Positions 36,007-47,640 of a DNA stretch of 64,000 nt are shown piece after piece (position 1 is the stretch's first letter; every line of letters begins with the position of its first letter). The stretch covers positions 101,292,659 to 101,356,658 of the forward strand of contig OU015495.1 in NCBI GenBank assembly GCA_907164885.2, given 5' to 3'. The stretch comes from Dolomedes plantarius (taxonomy: Eukaryota > Arthropoda > Arachnida > Araneae > Dolomedidae). Under the pieces are notes generated by a model, which was given only the letters and a program-made list of their open reading frames with translations, ran no database searches and had not been told where the DNA came from. A program made the translations under genes and the position numbers.

Positions 36007-36048
36007 TATAGCTATTTTGAGATGTAACACTCTTATAGCAGAGGTGCG
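35994..36048 (-). repeat. Inverted core copy capping the 84-bp array
   Basis: CTCTTCCTGAAAATATAGCT continues as the reverse complement of a full array core up to GCAGAGGTGCG. It follows directly on the ninth unit, so array transcripts could fold into a hairpin. Confidence 0.92.
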
Positions 36049-36439
36049 ACATGCTATACACCCAACTGGTAACCTCATTAAGACTATTTCGGGATGCAAT
36101 AAACACATGAAAATCTTTACAGTACCATCACTGTTTCCCTGTGAACTTTCAGAGTTTTATGTTCTTTTATAAACTGTTGCATACTACATACACAGTCAAA
36201 CATCGTGAAAAGTCATGCGTGTATAATGTTCAACCGCTTATGGCATCATTTTACAAAAGTTCCGATTCTACATTCTTAGGGTCGTATGAAGAAATTTTGG
36301 TGATAATAAGTTTTATTTTCAGTTGCTGTGATTCTTTGAACATAATGAAAAAGTTTTGGAGTTTTGGGTTGGCACTGAGGATGGGAAAACAAAGAAGGTA
36401 TTTAAAGAAGGTACGTGCGATTTTTTCTACAGGTAATTT

Positions 36440-36870
36440 TTAAATTCCTAAATGTCATGCAACTATTTTTTATCAGATCCTGGATTACTGAAGAACATTT
36501 TTAAACTTCATTTACATTAAGGATTATTGTGGGGGAAAAATCCAGTTTAGAGAAAGTCATATATTAAGGATTTCTTAAAATAATCCATCATTGTGTTTGC
36601 CCAAGAAAGTGAGTTGCTATTGAAACGATTTTGTGTTTAAGAAAATGTGGTTCAGACGAAAGAAATAAAAATAGTTGTTACAAACTTAAATTTTATTGTT
36701 TATGATATTAAGATCAGAAATTTTCTCTTTTCTCTTTTATGTTTAGATGAACAATTGTCCCCAAAACATTACTGTAATAACATTAAGTTCATCTCTACGT
36801 ATATCAGATCACCTAGCATCTAAGTTTATTTAAGTCACATTCGAAGGGGGCAGCCTATAACGAGGTTAAA

Positions 36871-36871
<1 letters not shown>
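36440..36871. repeat. ~500-bp tandem repeat, copy A
   Basis: AAATTCCTAAATGTCATGCA ... CAGCCTATAACGAGGTTAAAC is repeated at 38440-38885. It ends in ACGAGGTTAAACTGTA, which looks like a pogo-type terminus, but no matching left terminus was found. Confidence 0.8.

Positions 36872-36959
<88 letters not shown>
36872..36959. repeat. (TA)n microsatellite
   Basis: About 88 bp of TA; the Tc1 element at 36960 is inserted at its right edge. Confidence 0.97.
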
Positions 36960-36962
<3 letters not shown>

Positions 36963-38369
36963 TGCTGGCCACCCAAATTGCAACACCAAGAAAGACAAGA
37001 GATATCACAACAAAATTTATTTTGTAGATAACATGTTGACCAAGTATCAAATGATTAAATTTATAGACTTCTGTGAAGTGTGGTTCCTGCCAAAATCAAT
37101 AGCCAGAGCGGCCGCCATTGTTGGAGATCACCGCTACCACACGCCTCGGCATTGATTCAAAGAGACTTTGGATGAGTTCTTGGGGTACAGCAGACCAAGC
37201 AGCTTCCACACGTTGCCAAAGTTGATCTGCTGTGGCAGCTGGGGATGGAATCTGGGTCAATCGTAGAGCAACCATGGACCACATGTTTTCTCTCGGCGAA
37301 AGATCCGGAGAGCGAGGCTGCCAGGGAAGCAATTCAATCTGGCGATTGACGAAGAACCGTTGGACAATGCGTGCCACGTGTGGTCGCGCATTATCCTGTT
37401 GAAATATGGCTGTGGGCAAGTCCTGAAGGTAAGGAAGGGCAACTGGCTCCAACACCTCGGAGATGTAGCTCTGGCTGTTTAAAGTACCGGCAATGCGTAC
37501 TAGAGGTGTGCGAGAGTGATATCCAATACCGCCCCATACCATAATACCCGGTGCAGGACCAGTGTGGCGGTGCATAACGCAGCTGTTCAGCATCCTCTCT
37601 TCACGGTATCTCCAGACTCGAATGCGACCATCGTGGTGTTGCAGACAGAAGCGTGACTCGTCAGTAAAGACAATTTCATTCCATTCTGGCGTCCACATCC
37701 TTCTGTCATCGCACCATTGGCGGCGGAGACGTCTGTGGTTCTGCGTCAAGGGTAGACAAAGCAATGGAGGTCTTGCGGACAGACCACTCTGCTGTAAACG
37801 GCGTCGAATGGTACGCGCAGACACTGGATGATGCGTTACAGACTGCATGTGCTGCGCTATGGTTCGTGATGTGACTGAGCGATCCGTCACTGCCATGCGC
37901 ACAATTTGCCTGTCATCACGTGAAGTGGTGCGCTGAGGTGGATGCGATCGAACACGCCGGTCCGTCGTACCCTCCTTCATCCAACGATCACATATCCGCA
38001 TTACAGTTGTTTGGTTTCGTCCAACACGACTACTGATTTCCCTGAAAGATAATCCACAATCTCGGTAGGCCACTATCCTTCCTCTGTCGAACTCAGATAC
38101 TTGATCAAAAGATGATCGCTGTTTTCGACGAGGCATAATTGATCGTTTTTTTGAAAAAAACCACAAGAAAAACACAATTGCCGAACTTGAAATCGTCGAA
38201 ATCTCCAAGCCTTAAATAGCGCTTTGAAGTGGCGCCACAGGCGCGCGTGATGTGCGTTTGCGATGAAATTCTAATCATTTGCATATCTCACCTCCACTAA
38301 TGCATGTTGTAAATTTCATGTTATTTGCATGTTTCCTTCAGGGTGTTGCATTTACAGTGGCCAGCAGTG
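36960..38369 (-). mobile_element. Complete Tc1 element, DD34E (1410 bp)
   Basis: The TIRs begin CACTGCTGGCCAC on both ends and extend about 28 bp with four mismatches. TA occurs on both sides (36958-36959, 38370-38371). It encodes an uninterrupted transposase on the minus strand, so it is a potentially autonomous copy. Confidence 0.95.
37096..38136 (-). CDS. Tc1 family transposase, 346 aa, DD34E
   Basis: Cut-and-paste transposase that binds the element TIRs and integrates at TA. I chose the ATG at 38134-38136 ([20 protein letters not shown]), the usual Tc1 start; the open frame extends 24 residues further upstream, but that part is hydrophobic and unlike the family. An N-terminal helix-turn-helix pair covers roughly residues 10-115. 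The catalytic triad is visible: D in FTDESRF, D in QQDNARPH and E in SPRENMW, with 34 residues between the last two. The family normally has SPIEH at the last site; here Arg precedes Glu and Asn follows. Length is typical (about 340 aa). No stops or frameshifts, so the copy is young. Confidence 0.95.
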   Translation of the reverse strand: MPRRKQRSSFDQVSEFDRGRIVAYRDCGLSFREISSRVGRNQTTVMRICDRWMKEGTTDRRVRSHPPQRTTSRDDRQIVRMAVTDRSVTSRTIAQHMQSVTHHPVSARTIRRRLQQSGLSARPPLLCLPLTQNHRRLRRQWCDDRRMWTPEWNEIVFTDESRFCLQHHDGRIRVWRYREERMLNSCVMHRHTGPAPGIMVWGGIGYHSRTPLVRIAGTLNSQSYISEVLEPVALPYLQDLPTAIFQQDNARPHVARIVQRFFVNRQIELLPWQPRSPDLSPRENMWSMVALRLTQIPSPAATADQLWQRVEAAWSAVPQELIQSLFESMPRRVVAVISNNGGRSGY

Positions 38370-38387
38370 TATATATATATTATAGGA

Positions 38388-38960
38388 AGAAAGTCAAGCA
38401 ATATGTTTCATGGTCTTTTTCGGGTAAACAACTATTATTTTCCTTAAGTCCCTAAATGTGATGCAATTATTTTTTTATTAGATCCTGGATTACTAAAGAA
38501 CATTTTGAAACTTCATTTACATTAAGAATTATTGTGGAAAAAATCTAGTTTAAGGAAAGTCAGGTATTAAGGATTTCTCAAATAATCCATTATTGTGTTC
38601 GCTCAAAAAAAGTGAGTTGCCAGTGAAGCGTTTTATAGTAGTATTAAGATTTTTAAACTATGGTTAATACGAAACATATAAAAATACTCGTCATAAATTT
38701 AAATTTTGCCGTTTGTGATTTTTATGTAGGAATTTTCTCTTTTCTCCTTTTGGTTTAGATAAACTTTTATCCCCAAAACATCACTGTAATAAAATAATTT
38801 CATCTCTTTGTACATCAGATCACCCAGCATATAAGCTTATTTCAGTTACATTCGAATGGGCAGCCTATAACGAGGTTATACTGTATATAGATTAAAGAGA
38901 GAAAGTCAAGCAATATGTGTCTGGGTCTTTTTGGGGTAAGCAACAATTATTTTATGGAAA
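38388..38960. repeat. ~500-bp tandem repeat, copies B and partial C
   Basis: Copy B (38388-38888) starts GAAGAAAGTCAAGCAATATG and is similar to copy A from 38440 on. A partial third copy starts at about 38897 (GAGAAAGTCAAGCAATATGT) and fades near 38960. The AT microsatellite and the Tc1 insertion now separate copy A from copy B. Confidence 0.8.
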
Positions 38961-40078
38961 GAATGGTGTATTCAACTATTATTGTGTTCAATTGTGTCAT
39001 TAAATTATATTTTAAGAAGAATTGAATTAAAAATAGGACATAAATAACTGTCTGCATCTCGCACAATTGAAATCACTCAGTTGAACTTCATAGATAAAGA
39101 AACAAATAGCAATGGGAAACGTTAATTTTCTCCCTTAAATTATAAAATAAGCAGATTTCATCTAAAAGTTTGGGCAAAAAATGTTGCTTGTGCATAAATC
39201 TTAAATGAGATAAATAAACGTATCTCACTTTTTTTGTGAAACAGCCAAATTTCATGGAAACGCAATTATTTTTCCTTTTTTAAAAACTATACACATTGAT
39301 AGTCTTTTTTAAGAGAAACAACTGAAATTTGGATTTTCGTGAAAAAAACATGTTTTGATAAAATATGAATTTGAACCCTTTGAAGGATTTTTGAAGAAGT
39401 AATTGGAATATTAATTAAAAATATTTTCTTTTTAAATTTTTATTTTTTGAGAAACGGTTCTAATGACTAGCGTATATAAATTAGATATAAAATTCTGCTT
39501 ACTACAGTTTTACAGAATTGACTCTCTTTTTTTATGTTTGATGCGTAATACATTAACTTTGTATTCGAATATTTTTAATGACTATTGTCAACGATTATTT
39601 CTCTTTTTGTCTTATTACGCTGTTTTAAAAATTATAGAATAACATATACATCTCAAGTACATTACTGTAGTTTATAAATGTTATTCTTTATTTTATAAAC
39701 AAAACATAGAATGATATTCGATTTTAACACATAGAATAATATGGTAATAGATTATAATTAGAAATATAAAAAACCACATTTTAATAAAATAAACGATTAT
39801 CTTTAGCTGAATTATAATATCACTTTCATATTAGTTACATGGTAGAAAATCTATTTTTCCTTGATCTGTATTTTCCAAAAACTTTTATTTCCTTTCATTT
39901 AAATAAAACACCATTTTCTCTAAAACTTTCCTATTTTTAAACTTAAAAAAGTTAAATTCTAGGTATTAATAAAGTCGAATTATCTTCACTAGTAATACAT
40001 TTAACTTTACCTTCACTAACCTTTTCTTTACGGGGTGGGATAGCATGTATCCAAAGAATGATTAAATAAATAAACAAA
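38961..40078. other. AT-rich sequence without recognisable gene
   Basis: No exon or element recognised. The stretch 39975-40010 (AATTATCTTCACTAGTAATA) is reminiscent of tandem motifs at 50038-50160. Confidence 0.5.
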
Positions 40079-40199
40079 TATATATATATATATATAACAT
40101 TTAAACATACGCTATAACATTTAAAGCTAAAGGAAATATAAATTAAAACCCTAAATTAACCTAATTTCTAAGTTCTGAAAACTTTTTATCGAAATTCTT

Positions 40200-40556
40200 T
40201 AAATGGCGTAATTCTTTAATTGCCTTTAAACCCAAACTTAAGGAGCATGGGTACCTAAATTAACTACTTCTGAGCAATATCATGTCACTTCTAAATGTTA
40301 ACCAATTGAACCCCACTATCGAGATCACATGACGTGATTGTCTATTTAAGGCTCTTTGTCATGTAAATGTTGAACTTCCCGATATTCTGTTTCCCCGAGA
40401 GGTCGTGCTGCTGCTCGTTTAAATAAATGGATTTTCCGATGTAATAAGTTTCGTTTTTTGCTCGGGCGTCAACTTCCTCTTTTTTTTCTGTTGTGATGTG
40501 CCGGCTCCAGTCACTGTATTTTAATCTTCGTCGTCTCTGTCGGAATAGGCATATTA
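40200..40556 (+). promoter_or_regulatory. LTR-like block with TATA-like and AATAAA signals
   Basis: A TATTTAAGG box (40343-40352) is followed about 70 bp later by AAATAAATGG and a T-rich stretch, an arrangement common in LTRs. No boundaries or target duplication were found and no internal element follows on the same strand, so this is tentative. Confidence 0.25.
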
Positions 40557-40557
40557 C

Positions 40558-40632
<75 letters not shown>
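40558..40632. repeat. (AC)n(TA)n microsatellite
   Basis: About 20 AC then about 16 TA repeats. Confidence 0.97.
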
Positions 40633-40635
<3 letters not shown>

Positions 40636-41159
40636 GCCCTTAAGGGCCGTTGTTTCAAAAGGAGTATGAAATCTCTCGTTTTAAAGAGGGAATCGGAAAA
40701 ACAGGCCCCGTAAGCTAAAGGTTAACACCCAACAAATGACTTTTCATACTAAATTATACTGTTGAGATTTATGGATTTAGTGGACTGTAAGGTTTTAAGA
40801 TTTATTTAGAATTTAAACAAAATAATTACATAAGCACAATTAATAGAATGCGTTTGCATAATTTAATTGAATATATGGGGTGGATCAACGTTGGGGAAAT
40901 GAAAAACTCAATAATCATAAAGAATATGAATTATGATTTGACTTACAGATCAATGACGTAGAATATTTTTCGCCCCAAAACGTCATCCAAACCTTTCACT
41001 TCAAGGAAAACATCAAAAACAGAATAACTGAGCAGAAGCTGTTTTTGACCCTCTGGTCCGCTAAGATTGCACCAGAATTCTGATAAAACGTAGATGCTGC
41101 CACAAACCGTTACAAAATTAAGAGAATTACTAGGCCAGTTCTGCTACCTTTTGAGAATC

Positions 41160-41640
41160 ATTGATGATGCTGGATGGAACATCCTCCGGGGTGGGCAGTA
41201 GTACAGTGACTTTAGAAATCGGTCTCCTGACATCACCAGAAGCAGTTTAGAGGGAAACAACTCTTACACAGCCATCTGCTCCTGGGAAATACTGAATCAC
41301 ACGTCCAAGAAGCCCCATTAGTGCAGGAAGTTGTGGCTCATGGATTTCCACCAAATCTCCAATCTGAAGATTGTTGAAGTTGGTTTAGGTAATCCCGAGA
41401 CAATCGGTCCTACAATTCAATTCGCACTTTTTGCAAAAGTTTCCATCTGTCACTTAAATTGATGGTGCAATTTGAAGTTTCAGGAATGTCCAAGAAAGGG
41501 GTGCCGATTATGAAATGCCCTATTGTAAGAGCATTTAACTCCGAAAGGTCGGAAGACCTTTTTCCGACCTTTTCGGTCGGAAGACCTTTCCGACCGAAAG
41601 GTCGGAAGAAGGCACTAATGGTCGAGCGTTCAAACATGAC
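41160..41640 (-). pseudogene. BEL/Pao pol C-terminal domain, with palindromic insertion
   Basis: The minus strand gives LNALTIGHFIIGTPFLDIPE and, further down, IGDLVEIHEPQLPALMGLLG, GADGCVRVVSL and RRPISKVTVLLPT, the DUF5641-like tail of BEL polyproteins. At 41541-41608 the reading frame contains a cluster of inverted repeats of GACCGAAAGGTCGGAAG that is foreign to the family. Confidence 0.75.
41541..41608. repeat. Palindromic cluster within BEL pol
   Basis: Alternating direct and inverted copies of CCGAAAGGTCGGAAGACC over 68 bp can form several strong hairpins. Confidence 0.85.
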
Positions 41641-41986
41641 TCAATTTCACAAAGAAAGGTTCACAGTTCTTTGAAATTGAGAACTGCAAATTTACTGGCT
41701 TTCACTAATAAGTTTTTTCACGACTGATTCCTGGATTATTCGAAAGTTCGGTGAATATGGTGGGATAAAATGCCAATCTATCTCATGAAAGAATGAAAAA
41801 TGCATTGTTTCTGCAGATTTAAATTTGCAAAACGAAGTTTTTACTCATTGGAAAGTCCTACGAAGTTCTTTCCGTTGTCGGAATAAATGTCTGAGGGTAA
41901 GCTTCTACGGCTGATGAAAGCTTCAAGCACGCGAGCAGAACTTGAGTTGAAAGATCGGATACAGCCTCTAAGGGCACAGCTTTTGT

Positions 41987-42787
41987 CTACATGCAGATGA
42001 TGATACATATGTATGAATTGATTTTCGCTTTACTCCTGGTGAGATTTGGTTTAGTTGTGACTGGTCCACAGAACTCAATTCCGATTTTTAAAAGCAGCGT
42101 GATGGATTGATTCTTTCGGATGGTAAGTCGGCCATAATCTGCTGGCAGGATGCAGCTCGAAGTTTTTTTGAAAAGAATACATCGGTGTATCACTTGCCTC
42201 ACCTTGGATCGTCCGTTCGTAAACCAAAATTTTTGACATATGAGAGATAACGTCAATTGTGGACCTGCATGAAAATGCTTCTGATGATAATACTCGATGA
42301 TCAAATCAGTAACTAGGTTTTCCTTCAGTAGCAATATTGGATATTTTTGATCATTAGTCAGATTTCACTGTCTCAACAATCTTCCGCCCACTCTAAGGAT
42401 GTTTAATTTGTCGAGAAAGACATTAAGCGTCAACAGCTTGCTTGAAGCAGGCAATGGTCATTTCTTTTGGAGTAATTTAATCTCTTTTGAAAATTCCTTC
42501 GTCTGCAACAGTCTAACTATGAGCAGAAGAGAAGACTTAATTTCATTGGTAGTCAAGTGTTCAGTGAGACGTTCATTAAGGTTTCTACAGTTGTGCATGA
42601 ATCTTAAACAATAGGCGATGACATTTATCAATTTGGCGTATGATGAGAACTTGAGCAGAAATTCAGGGATCTCTTTCTCTGTTTTATACTTCGATCTTAG
42701 AGAGGCATTTCCATATGAATACCAGTAATGTATGCGTTTAACAGCAAACATTTTGTCCTTGTTTTTGCAACAGTTGAGATTTGACAT
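41987..42787 (-). pseudogene. BEL/Pao integrase region, broken
   Basis: The piece 42458-42787 reads FLLKFSSYAKLINVIAYCLRF, typical of the BEL segment just before the integrase, and 41987-42334 carries the zinc-binding part LIIEYYHQKHFHAGPQLTLS with QKFW..NGRSKVRQVIHRC. The catalytic core follows only as GIEFCGPV before the frame is lost. Confidence 0.82.
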
Positions 42788-42827
42788 GCTGCTTATAAAT
42801 GCTGGTTATTCCTGGTGTCCTGTTTTT

Positions 42828-43006
42828 TTTTTTTTTGGGGGGGGTGTAAGTAATACTTTACCTTTAAGTATGTTTACCTTAAATTCAGACTTTCATAAAC
42901 GCACTTTTTAGTTTAGAAGAAAAATACTTGCAAAACTTTCATTACATCCATTTTTAGTGTTAAGTTTACAATGTGCATCTTATTTTAAGGACACACACAC
43001 ACACAC
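42828..43006. other. Unrelated sequence replacing RNase H region
   Basis: It starts with a T run followed by a G run (TTTTTTGGGGGGGG) and ends in a CA microsatellite (42991-43006); the AT-rich middle has no BEL-like coding. Confidence 0.6.
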
Positions 43007-43010
43007 AGAC

Positions 43011-44227
43011 CTAGCGGATCGAATGTTTTCGCAGTGAAAGAGAGCAAATCTCGCTTTGTTTTAACATCAAATGTTCTCGTTATGTGTAGCTGTATCGTGT
43101 CTTCAGAAGAATTCCATGTCAGATCTAATAACTTCACAACTTGGTAATTTTCAATTTTCCCGCATGAATGGCTGAATCTTCTTTCTTCTGTTACATGTTC
43201 AATTGCCTCTGGAAAGTTTGAAGCCCATTTTCTCAATGTGAATTCGCCACTTTAAATAATTTGATTTATTTCGTAGATGAGTCTTGATGACACCTCGGGC
43301 GAAGAAGCCCCACTCAAGAGATCATCCATCTAGAAGTTCTCTCTAATTATCTTAGAAATTAGTTTATTTTCTTTCTGGGAGTCTTCAGCAAGTTTATGAA
43401 GAGTTTTAATCACCAAATAAGGAGAACAAGCTATTCCGTAGGTGACGCTGCGCAAATCTGGAGATCGGGTGTTTTCTCTTCAAATATCCAAATTATTCTT
43501 TGAAAATCTCTGTGGGAAGCAGTTACCAGAATCTGTCGGAACATCTTTTCGACGTCTGCTGAGATGGCTATTCGATATGATCGGAAGTTTATGAGGATCT
43601 TCAATATCTGTGAGAGTAGCTTAGGACCGACCTCAAGGAAATCCTTTAGGGAACTTCCACTTGAATCCTTACTGGATGCATCGAAAACTTCCCGAAGGCT
43701 TTGTTGTTAGGCTTTCCTCTCATCTTAAAAGAGCGTGATGAGGTAGGAAAGCTTAATTTAAAACTTCTTTATTTTCTGAGAAAATTTCCATGGGGTTTAG
43801 TGAGAGGTATTCTTTCATGAATTCACAGTACTTCGTTTTGAATTCTGGGTTCTTCCTGAATTTTGCTTCTAAATATTGAAAGCGCTTCAAAGCTTGAAAT
43901 TTGGAATCACACAGAATTGGAATAGATTTGAATGGTTTGTTCACAACGTATCTTCCAGTTGAGTCTCGCTTCATACTTCTTTGAAAATTGTCATTTACTT
44001 GATTAATGACTGATGATTCTGGAACCGATTCTATCTGCTAAAATTTTTGCAGGGAAGAATTGAGTTCGCTGTTGATTATGGAATGACAATTGACAATCTC
44101 TTCCTTTACTGATTGGGACCTTCCCTTCCTTTATTGGACAAGATAGCAACCATTCTAGCTTAGATTTCATAAAACAAGGCGTTCCCTTTGGCCCAATAAT
44201 TTTCTCGAAAGAAGAAGTCTGCTCCAA
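43011..44227 (-). pseudogene. BEL/Pao reverse transcriptase region, broken
   Basis: The pieces at 44003-44227, 43753-43974 and 43011-43236 show polymerase-linker sequence (RYVVNKPFKS; RFQYLEAKFRKNPEFKTKYC, the segment before the RT core) and the RT end (MRKWASNFPEAI, LDLTWNSSEDT, KRDLLSFTAKTFDPLGL). The RT core between 43240 and 43750 is scrambled by stops. After FDPLGL the frame runs into a CA microsatellite. Confidence 0.8.
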
Positions 44228-44369
44228 TCAAAATTTAAACAGGAGATGAGATTCGAAAGTTCGGATCAGCAAGAATAAGTCCCTCCAAATGAGGCCACTT
44301 GGGGATTTCCATCCAAAAGTTGGGTAGGTTCATGGTAATGTTTTTAAAGACCAGAGCCTTCATCTCAAA

Positions 44370-44834
44370 TTATTCTTCACAGGAATGGGAATATACAGTC
44401 TTGTTAGCCTTTTTCAAGGATGTTTCTGCAATAGAATTGGTGATTCCTCGAATAATGTGATTTTTATTTTTCACTTTCAAACTAAGCCTTGTTGCTAAGG
44501 CGGAAGAAATCATGGACCTTGGCGAGCCACTGTCTATCAGTGCACGACAAGTAATTAAGTCCTGATTTGAAGATTTGATTTTGATCAATGCGGTACTTAA
44601 CAACTTTGCCATTGTATGTTTATGGTTAACAAGGCCTGGACATTGCATTTCATTTACCTGATTAGTTTCAGCATTTTGAATGAGTTTTGGATCACGGAGA
44701 AGGGTGTGATGATTTTTATGACAATATTCTGATTTACACCTAATAGTAATTAAGCATTTTGCGGCCAAATGATTACTTCTTAAACAATTAATGTAAAGAT
44801 TATTTGTTTTGACAAATTCCCATTGTTGATCCAA
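44370..44834 (-). pseudogene. BEL/Pao zinc knuckle and aspartic protease
   Basis: The piece begins with a second knuckle region (NCLRSNHLAAKC and CKSEYCHKNHHTLL) and continues to the protease active site ALIDSGSPRSMIS, with Asp-Ser-Gly in place of Asp-Thr-Gly as is common in Pao elements, then LATRLSLKV. The protease would process the polyprotein. It ends at a stop at 44370. Confidence 0.85.
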
Positions 44835-45677
44835 TTACATCCTTAGGAAATCTGAACATTTGTTCAATGCATGCGAGTTTGTACAAATGATGCAAACTGG
44901 TAGTTTCGAAGCTGACGCGGCATTACAAAAGGAGGTCCTTTTTTGAGGTTTGATATCACCTTTACCAGTTGTTTCTACTTTGAAACATGAATCCTTTACA
45001 TTTTGGAGGCTTCTTGCGGGATTTTCCAAAAATGCCGAAAATTTCACAAAGGTTGAAAATTTTTATTTTTCATTTTTCAATCCCCACTGAGTACGCATGT
45101 TTTTATCGAGGTGATTTTGTATTTAATAGATCATGTCTACCAATTCCTTTTCTTTAAACCCCAAGATATCAAGGTTACGTATTGCTTCATTGCACGTGTC
45201 TAAGATTCCCAAAAGAGATTTACAATTATAATCTTTGGAGGATTTAATTTTAAAAATTTTACTCAATTGATTATTATCCAAGAGTTTGTTATCATCATAT
45301 CTAGATACTAAATTTTCCCAAACTGTTCTATAGAAGTTCCTAGAAACGGAAAAACCCTTAATCAATTTTGCTGCGTCCGACTTCACTGATACAACTAAAT
45401 ACTGGAATTTTGAAAGTCAGGAATGATTTTCATTTGAATCAATTGTCGCAGAAAATATTTCCTTAAACGTAATCCAATCATCAAGGTTTCTGCCAAAAAT
45501 CAGAATTTTAAATTTTGGAAGGCGGATATTTTGCTTTCCATTCGAAACTGACTTATCAGTGAACTCGGAAGCAGAATTTTCATTAGTACTTACCCTACTA
45601 ATAAATCCCTCTATACTAGCACAAGCATTGATTTTCTCATTTGCATTTGTATATTCATTATAAAAAATCGGTTTCAT
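44835..45677 (-). pseudogene. BEL/Pao gag remnant
   Basis: Three minus-strand pieces (45417-45677, 45123-45386, 44835-45047) carry gag-like sequence: RLPKFKILIFGRNLDDWITF (the LPK..LP.F.G....W..F pattern of BEL gag), a middle helical part with WENLVSRYDDNKLLDNNQL, and CIICTNSHALNKCSDF, a cysteine-rich zinc knuckle. Stops separate the pieces. Confidence 0.8.
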
Positions 45678-45680
45678 GAA

Positions 45681-47640
45681 TTAATCCAAATATTAAATCC
45701 TCCAAAGATTAATTAAAACAATGTAAATAATTCAACACAGAACAAAATACATAAAGAAGACATTGACAGCCGCACGAAATTAACAGAAAAACTACCCTAG
45801 CGTTGAATAAATTTAAACTTTCTAATAAAAGATTGCGCAGTTGCAACAAATACTCATACTGAAAAATGACAATAGATGAAGAGACAGGTCGGTTGCCTCG
45901 TTATATGGTTTAGTTCATTTACTGCTACAGAATCTTGCATTTAAGGGACGTTTAGCTCTAAGTGCAGGATTATCTGTTTATTTTGTTTGCATACTTCCTG
46001 TTAGTAAATATCTTTATCTGTTGAATTTTACTTTTTATGGTTATAACTCTTCCAAAGATTCTATGAGATTACACAGTTTTTTCTTTATTTCTTTCTTTCA
46101 AAATAAATGATTTACCCTACTTGATAAATCATCAACACGCTTAACATATCTCTCAATTTCTTTGATTGTGAAATAAAACATGGCTTCGGCCTTTGTATCT
46201 TTCCTACCCTTAGGAATCTCGGAATCACAAAATCTCAACGTCTCACACACAAAATTCCCCGAATAGAAAACTGCATGTCAGGTTTTATTGTTACGATTCA
46301 GCTGGTTGCATGAGTTTTAGTCAATATATTTTTATCCAAGTCCTCTACAAGCTGAAAGCACAAGCGATAGTGAATCACACCTCTATACTAAATGGCAGTA
46401 ATCAGTAAAAAGCACTACGACAAACTTCTTTCCTAGACTTGGACTCCTCAATATAAGACACTCTAGTTATTGACTCGTCACACCGCTTTTTGTATTTCTA
46501 ACAATCTCAATTCAGGTGTTAGGTAAGCCCATTATCAAATCTCTGTAATCTCAATAGAGAGAATTCTTTCAGATCGAATTTTATGGGCTGATATTTGTTT
46601 AAGTATTCGGGAAAGCTGTTTTAATAATATCAGAATAAGTATTATACAACAAAGTAATTTAATTCTCTAATATTAAACATCTGTATCATGAAAAAAATCA
46701 TCTAATACTCCTCAGCTTGACGATGAACTCTTAATTAGTTTGAAACACATAGCCATCCTTTTCGATTCCCTTTTGAATTGAAAAATTGGTGATTACGTGC
46801 GAATGAATCCCTTGTAAGTAATATGCCTACCTGTAAAATCGCACAAGCCCCTTGAAATGAAAATAACATAACCAGATCGCCGCAAGGGATTTTGATAAAG
46901 TTAGCAAGCAAGGAAAAATTAAATAAATTGATATAAAAAAATGAAGCTCAGTTAAAAATTCACACCCTATCAGCCTCAAGTGTGTTCCAGAAACCGTACG
47001 ATGCAAAATTTCTTTTAACAATTTTTTATCGGCTACTGTATCTTAATAAATATCAGAAAAAGATAAGAAAATGGCTCTATATCATGCAAATTTAAATTAT
47101 TTCGCCCCGTGTCAAGATTGTTTTCCTCAACTCGGTGAATGGATGTAAACAAGAATTGTTGTTTCCTAGATAAAAAATTCCTGATCGTATAAATATGAGA
47201 TCTTGTGATGTTAAATATTTGGAAATGAATTGTGGGTGGGGCCGCGTGGGTGGATAACGTTACCATACGTTCGCAGTCTCTAAGCTTCTACGTAGCGTCA
47301 CCTTTGAATTCTCCCTTTGTCTCGAGTTTTGAATTTGGAATACGCGAATATCGAGGAGTAAAAACCTCTTCATGTAGAGATTGGATTTGAAAACACATCT
47401 TGAAGCACATTTATTTACCACCGTATCATACCGACGGATCATTGAATATTTAATATAAAGTATGTATTGAAAATACTAGTAACTTTCCCTACAATATTAA
47501 TTCTGTTGACGACTTATCATCCAACCATAACCCATTATTCTAAATTTGCACACTAATGTCCCTCTGCCTTCACTTCCCACCCCTTATTTTATTAATTAGA
47601 ATTATTATACTTGTAATATATTCAATTCTCCCCTACCCTT
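45681..47640. other. No recognised gene; BEL 5' side
   Basis: A BEL 5' LTR would be expected somewhere here but no copy matching the other flank was seen. A 64-codon minus-strand frame (46827-47021) is rich in aromatic and aliphatic residues, but its resemblance to a receptor transmembrane segment is too weak to call. Confidence 0.4.

Larger units (their letters stand above)
35156..36106 (-). other. 316-codon open frame made of the 84-bp repeats
   Basis: The minus-strand frame starts MFIASRNSLNEVTSW, runs through nine 28-residue repeats (consensus MTLPENMAILRCNTLLAEV plus a basic RERSQRRNE linker) and ends QRVAV. No signal peptide or membrane segment; the linker is strongly basic. A plus-strand frame of 275 codons overlaps it (35184-36011). 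Which, if either, is expressed cannot be told. It may simply be a satellite without stops. Confidence 0.3.
41160..45680 (-). mobile_element. Decayed BEL/Pao LTR retrotransposon, internal region
   Basis: Reading the minus strand from 45677 downward gives gag, a zinc knuckle, an aspartic protease, reverse transcriptase, integrase parts and a C-terminal domain in BEL/Pao order, interrupted by stops and frameshifts. The region between the RT fragment (ends ~43010) and the integrase start (42787) lacks RNase H and is replaced by ~220 bp of unrelated sequence. I could not identify paired LTRs on either side, so the boundaries are approximate. Confidence 0.9.

Noticed and set aside
35184..36011. Long open frames on both strands of the 84-bp array taken as proof of coding
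   Set aside because: With a period of 84 (divisible by three), any frame open in one unit stays open across the array, so length is not evidence of selection.
46827..47021. Candidate transmembrane exon (minus strand)
   Set aside because: Hydrophobic, but no class B motif could be matched and no convincing splice borders were found.
40640..47450. Paired LTRs for the BEL/Pao element
   Set aside because: I compared both flanks by eye and found no matching long repeat; they are probably lost or too diverged.
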